From NCBI RefSeq assembly GCF_037975245.1, contig NC_092569.1:37198168-37262167 (forward strand): a stretch of 64,000 bases of DNA, written 5' to 3'. A program made the position numbers and the translations under genes. Source of the DNA: Apostichopus japonicus. Lineage: Eukaryota > Echinodermata > Holothuroidea > Aspidochirotida > Stichopodidae. Positions 60,044-64,000 of this stretch are shown piece by piece. The notes beneath the pieces are model-generated. The model was not told the DNA's origin and searched no databases. It was given only the letters and a program-made list of their open reading frames with translations. Each line of letters begins with the position of its first letter. Positions within the stretch are counted from its first letter, which is position 1.

Positions 60044-60407
60044 TTAAAGGCATTGAAGATTCGCTCCAAACCAAGTGCTGCCCTCTGCAAAAGTTAACTT
60101 TTCGTTGCTTGCAAATGACGTTTTCTTCTTGTCGCTACAAAATGCAGACAGTAATGAAATGTGATACCTTGTTATCTTTATCTGGACCTGATATGTCCAG
60201 CGCTGCTATGTACACTGTTTTGTGGGTATTGATCGTAACTGCATTTATTGACTGTACACTAGTGTCTAATTACTGACAGTAGCAAGCTGTGTGTGTATTT
60301 TCTAGGATCGATGGTGGTGTCTAACACTTCTGTTAAACCTCATTCGAAACTTGGTCAGATTACCGGCATCAGACGTTTCTTTGTGTGCGAGTCTTCACTC
60401 CCTTTAA
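60044..60407. mobile_element. TTAA-type MITE, copy 2
   Basis: Homologous along its length to 20230-20603. It begins TTAAAGGCATTGAAGATTCG and ends CGAGTCTTCACTCCCTTTAA, so TTAA is present at both ends and the terminal inverted repeats are about 20 bp. Confidence 0.75.
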
Positions 60408-62994
60408 GGCAGAAGTTGAAGTAATAGAAATCATAATATTTCTATAGCTGTTGAGTTTTCAAGTTATTTACCTTCAACCTATGCTGGCATACTCCACCAA
60501 ATAGGTTCCTTTGAAGTCATATAAGCAAGAGAGCACCATTATGACATTCAACACTATTTGAACTGAATTGTAAATGTGTCATTGCAAGTCTCATATTGTC
60601 CCATTGAGTTTAGTGTTGCATCAGAGTAATTGACCTTATAGTCTGTGTATTAGACTGAATAGCCCAGTTGATAACCTTTACTTGTTTTAAAGGCTTCCTG
60701 TTCTCTCCTAGCGAGTTGAGAACTTTCTCGGGAATGTACCCTTACCCCTGCAGATGTTTAATTTAAGCACAAAAATACCTTTCAGAGAAGAACTGTTTCA
60801 TTGGAATGTATTTGAAAGCCCAAAGTAACGATTTATTGGTCGACAACTTCCAGAATTTTCAATGATAAATGTTGATTTTCGGGTTTCGATAAGTTGGATT
60901 TACAGTTACCTCGATTATCGGTTCAAAACATGGAAGATCAGTTAAAATCCCATGCACGACCCCGTTATCCAGGTTTACCTTATTATTTAATATTATATCT
61001 TGTTTATCTAATATTCCCGGTTTATCTTATTACTGAGCATTTGGCTTGCTATTGACGTGATCTTTTCCAAGGCGAACCTTATTTACGGAATTCCTGTCTT
61101 GCTATTGCCTGCCTAATACCCACATTTAATTTTACGGTATAACAGCCTCAACGATCAAGACGTTAGATGAATGCGTGTGGGGAGGGGGGGGGGGTGGGGA
61201 AAACTAGTGAATAATTGGGGTTAGGGTCACATCAGAGTACTAAGAAAGTCCCGCGCATTCTTCCTCGTATGTGCTGAGGATAATGTAAACTTATCACGGT
61301 CGTAAACCAGCTCTATGCAGGGACGTTTATCTCTGTGTTTATCTCTAGAAGCTGTGTTTATCTCTAGAAGTCATCGCTGGATCCTATTGTAAACATGCGG
61401 GTAATGGGACATCTTATCGCGATGGAACACATGAAGCGATTCAACGTGCCAAGTTAGAATGTGCATATAGGCCTACATTACATAACCTACAGAGTCCACT
61501 GTAAAAGATATACTTCCCATAGAAGGCATCATAGCTCACTGAAAGTATAAAATTATCGAGATAAAAGTAGAAATGGCGATTAGGCGATCGTTTATTTAAA
61601 GGAGAAAAAAACCCTAGCCTTTTCTGCTTGGAGAATATCGTTTTGCAGTACGCTCTTTTTCGACAGCTTAATAAATCATTTCTTTCAACCTTAAAAGTCG
61701 ATTCAATAGTCACCCATGGCATGCACCATTGTTGAATTCCGACAGTTACCGCTTGCTTCGTGACGTAAGCGAGACATTAAAACAGAAAAAGTGTTGCCAA
61801 TACCAACAATAATTAAAATATATTGTGTTAGATAAAAAGTTTGTTTTTCAAATATAATACATTCTAAAAAGTTTTAGCAGAAAAAATGTTATCCAAGTGT
61901 AAATATGTGTTTTTTGTTAACAGTATCGAGGATTTTACGACGGCTGTAATTGCACATTGAAACCTTTTGAGCCTACATTTCCTACGCACCGTTAAAGATA
62001 ACTAAGCCAATATCTTGTCAAATTTTTCTCCCGAAACACTTTCCGGATTCGGGAATTTTTGGATGCATTTTTGGATGCATTTGTACTTTGTAGCATTCAC
62101 ACAAATTTCTGATAAGCACACTATGTAAATACGACATTTCCAGATAGAAAAAACTGCAGTAGCTGGTAAATGTGGCTATGAATTATCTATAATGAGTACA
62201 AGAATCCTATTGTTTTTGGTGGAGGATTCAGCAGATGCTATACTCTTACTTAAACATGACATCATAATATCAGCAGATTCATCAGATGTGATATTGGCAT
62301 ATGGAGTACAAGATCACAGTTATTCATGGTGACATTTTGTGCAAGGACATGGTGTTCAGGAAAGCACATACCTGGTCAGAGATCTTAATATATATTGTTG
62401 TTATGAAATTGAGCATAATTTATATTTTCAAGAACCTAATTAGTAATTCCTGATCACTTTCTTGGTACATCCATGATCTCACCATACTTGACTGGTACAG
62501 GTCTAAGATGTTGTTTGTGTCTAAGTTTAACCAGAAATTACTGCACAATATCTTAAACTGCTCAGAAGTCTCAATATTAAAGAACTCGGGGATTTACTTT
62601 GTCACAAAAAAACTAGAGTTTCCCTTATTAGTGATTGTTATTACAACAAGTATATTTAGTGACAGTCTGACAGATATTGCCCAAATATTTGTCCAAATGT
62701 AATGCTGATGGAAGAACATTTGAATTCGACAGAGGTCAAAGTCTGGAAACCTTGTAAACTTGCAGACACTATTTCTTTGATGAATGGCTGTCATAGGATT
62801 TGACCTTTCCTCTTGTGGCTGAGTGTGTTCTACTTTCACGAATGACTGTTATCTGTCATCAGCATTCAGAATACCTTTGCAATGACGACGTTAACTGCTG
62901 GTATAACGTTCTGGTACTTAAACTGACACATTTCCCCCAGTTGCTGTATCAATCAGGTAATTCCATATAAAATAAAGCAAGGCATCACTTAGTC
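60408..62994. other. Spacer with no convincing gene
   Basis: Mostly unique AT-rich DNA. A G-rich tract lies near 61180-61200. The minus-strand open frame 61441-61722 has no recognised similarity. AGGTCA-module fragments occur near 62210-62300 and 62720-62760. Confidence 0.5.
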
Positions 62995-63127
62995 TGCTGG
63001 TTTGTGGTTCTTCATTTTCCGCCAACAAATTTGCTCTTCGGACAACAAGACGGTGAGACCTGGTTGACCCCACAGAAAAAAAATCCTACAATATTTGCCC
63101 TGTCCTGTATTAGACCGGCAGCCCAGT
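62995..63127. repeat. Dispersed repeat fragment, partner of 50467-50610
   Basis: Shares CAACAAATTTGCTCTTCGGA, GAGACCTGGTTGACCC and CAATATTTGCCCTG with the segment at the end of SPP intron 6. Confidence 0.65.
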
Positions 63128-64000
63128 GCACTTTGATCAAACGAACGAGGTACCAATATCTGAGTATTGGAACATTTGTGGAAAAACCCAGTATATCCAA
63201 AAGTGGATGTCTGCCGTGGTCGCTCTGCTGCATGTGGCCCCTGGGGCCGGTTAAAGGGGGCCCAAAAATGCATCTGATCAAACGAACGAGGTACCACTTG
63301 AAAACAATGTCAACTTAATGCATGAATGCCACATAGTACTGAATGGCCCATGCCAGGCAAATTTTCTGCTGCAAAGGACCCGCCAGACGCCCAAGAAGGG
63401 CCCCTAAAAAAATGCATCTGATCAAACGAACGAGGTACCACTTGAAACCAATGTCAACTTAATGCATGAATGCCGCAAAGTACTGAATGGCCTATGCCAG
63501 ACAAATTTTCTGCTGCTAAGGGCCCGCCAGACGCCCCCAAATATGGCCCAAATGCCCATTAGCGTAGCATTGACCCAGATTAAATGTACAAGGTACCACT
63601 CAAAACCGGTTTGGAATGTTCGGGTTGATCTTACAGACTATGGAAATCATCATGCCAGACAAATTTTCTGCTACAAAGGGCCCGCCAGACGCCCCAAAAG
63701 GGCCCATAAAAATGCATTTGATCAAACGAACGAGGTACCACTTGAAACCAATGTCAACTTAATGCATGAATGCCACAAAGTACTGAATGGCCCATGCCAG
63801 ACAAATTTTCTGCTGCAAAGGGCCCGCCAGACGCCCCCAAATATGGCCCAAATGCCCATTATCGTAGCATTGACCCAGATTAAATATGCAAGGTACCACT
63901 CAAAATCGGTTTGGAATGTTCGGGTTGATCTTACAGACTATGGAAATCATGCCAGACAAATTTTCTGCTACAAACGGGCTAACAGACACTAAAAAAGGGC
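63128..64000. repeat. Complex tandem repeat, 301-bp period, runs off the right edge
   Basis: Blocks GATCAAACGAACGAGGTACC, TGTCAACTTAATGCATGAAT, CCAGACAAATTTTCTGCT and GGGCCCGCCAGACGCCCC recur. Full units start near 63408 and 63709 (301 bp). A half unit precedes them. The 176-codon open frame 63462-63992 is a translation of the repeat and I do not call it a gene. Confidence 0.88.

Noticed and set aside
63462-63992. 176-codon plus-strand frame at the right edge
   Set aside because: Repeats itself with the 301-bp unit and matches no family I know.

Overview
This is animal (eukaryotic) genomic DNA. It carries two conserved multi-exon genes with GT-AG introns, a degenerate Ty3/gypsy-type retroelement, several cut-and-paste transposon remnants, and many tandem repeat arrays that by my rough addition fill about 40% of the window. 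The two proteins resemble deuterostome orthologues and the repeat style suggests a marine invertebrate, perhaps an echinoderm such as a sea cucumber. That species guess is weak.

Left part, minus strand (10.8-21.0 kb): the first five coding exons of DSCC1 (sister chromatid cohesion protein DCC1, a subunit of the CTF18 clamp loader). They run from a 7-codon start exon at 21004 to an exon ending at 10820, and reading phase is kept through every junction (239 codons plus two bases). The C-terminal exons were not found, so the gene probably continues past the left edge. Its introns hold tandem arrays with units of 90, 32, 18, about 73 and about 56 bp. If the gene does continue leftward, the 52-copy 135-bp array at 62-7068 lies in one of its introns. 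A likely promoter with E2F-type and CRE-type sites lies about 280 bp upstream of the start codon.

Middle (21.3-27.1 kb): an intergenic spacer holding a broken Ty3/gypsy-type retroelement. Three smaller inverted-repeat elements are nested in it, at least two of them with target-site duplications.

Right part, plus strand (27.3-54.8 kb): a complete nine-exon gene for signal peptide peptidase (HM13/SPP), 372 codons, with the YD, GxGD and PAL motifs of the intramembrane aspartyl protease family, three N-terminal glycosylation sequons and a C-terminal KKXX ER-retrieval signal. TATA and CCAAT elements precede it. Nearly every intron contains a large array. Three arrays (introns 2, 3 and 8) start exactly at a 5' splice site, and two of these have copied the exon end plus its donor many times over. 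This is the most unusual feature of the window.

Far right (54.8-64 kb): the SPP 3' untranslated region with a triplicated perfect hairpin, more arrays, a TTAA-ended MITE, and dispersed repeat copies shared with the introns. I saw no other convincing gene there. The long open reading frames inside the arrays arise because the repeat unit is a multiple of three; I do not regard them as genes.
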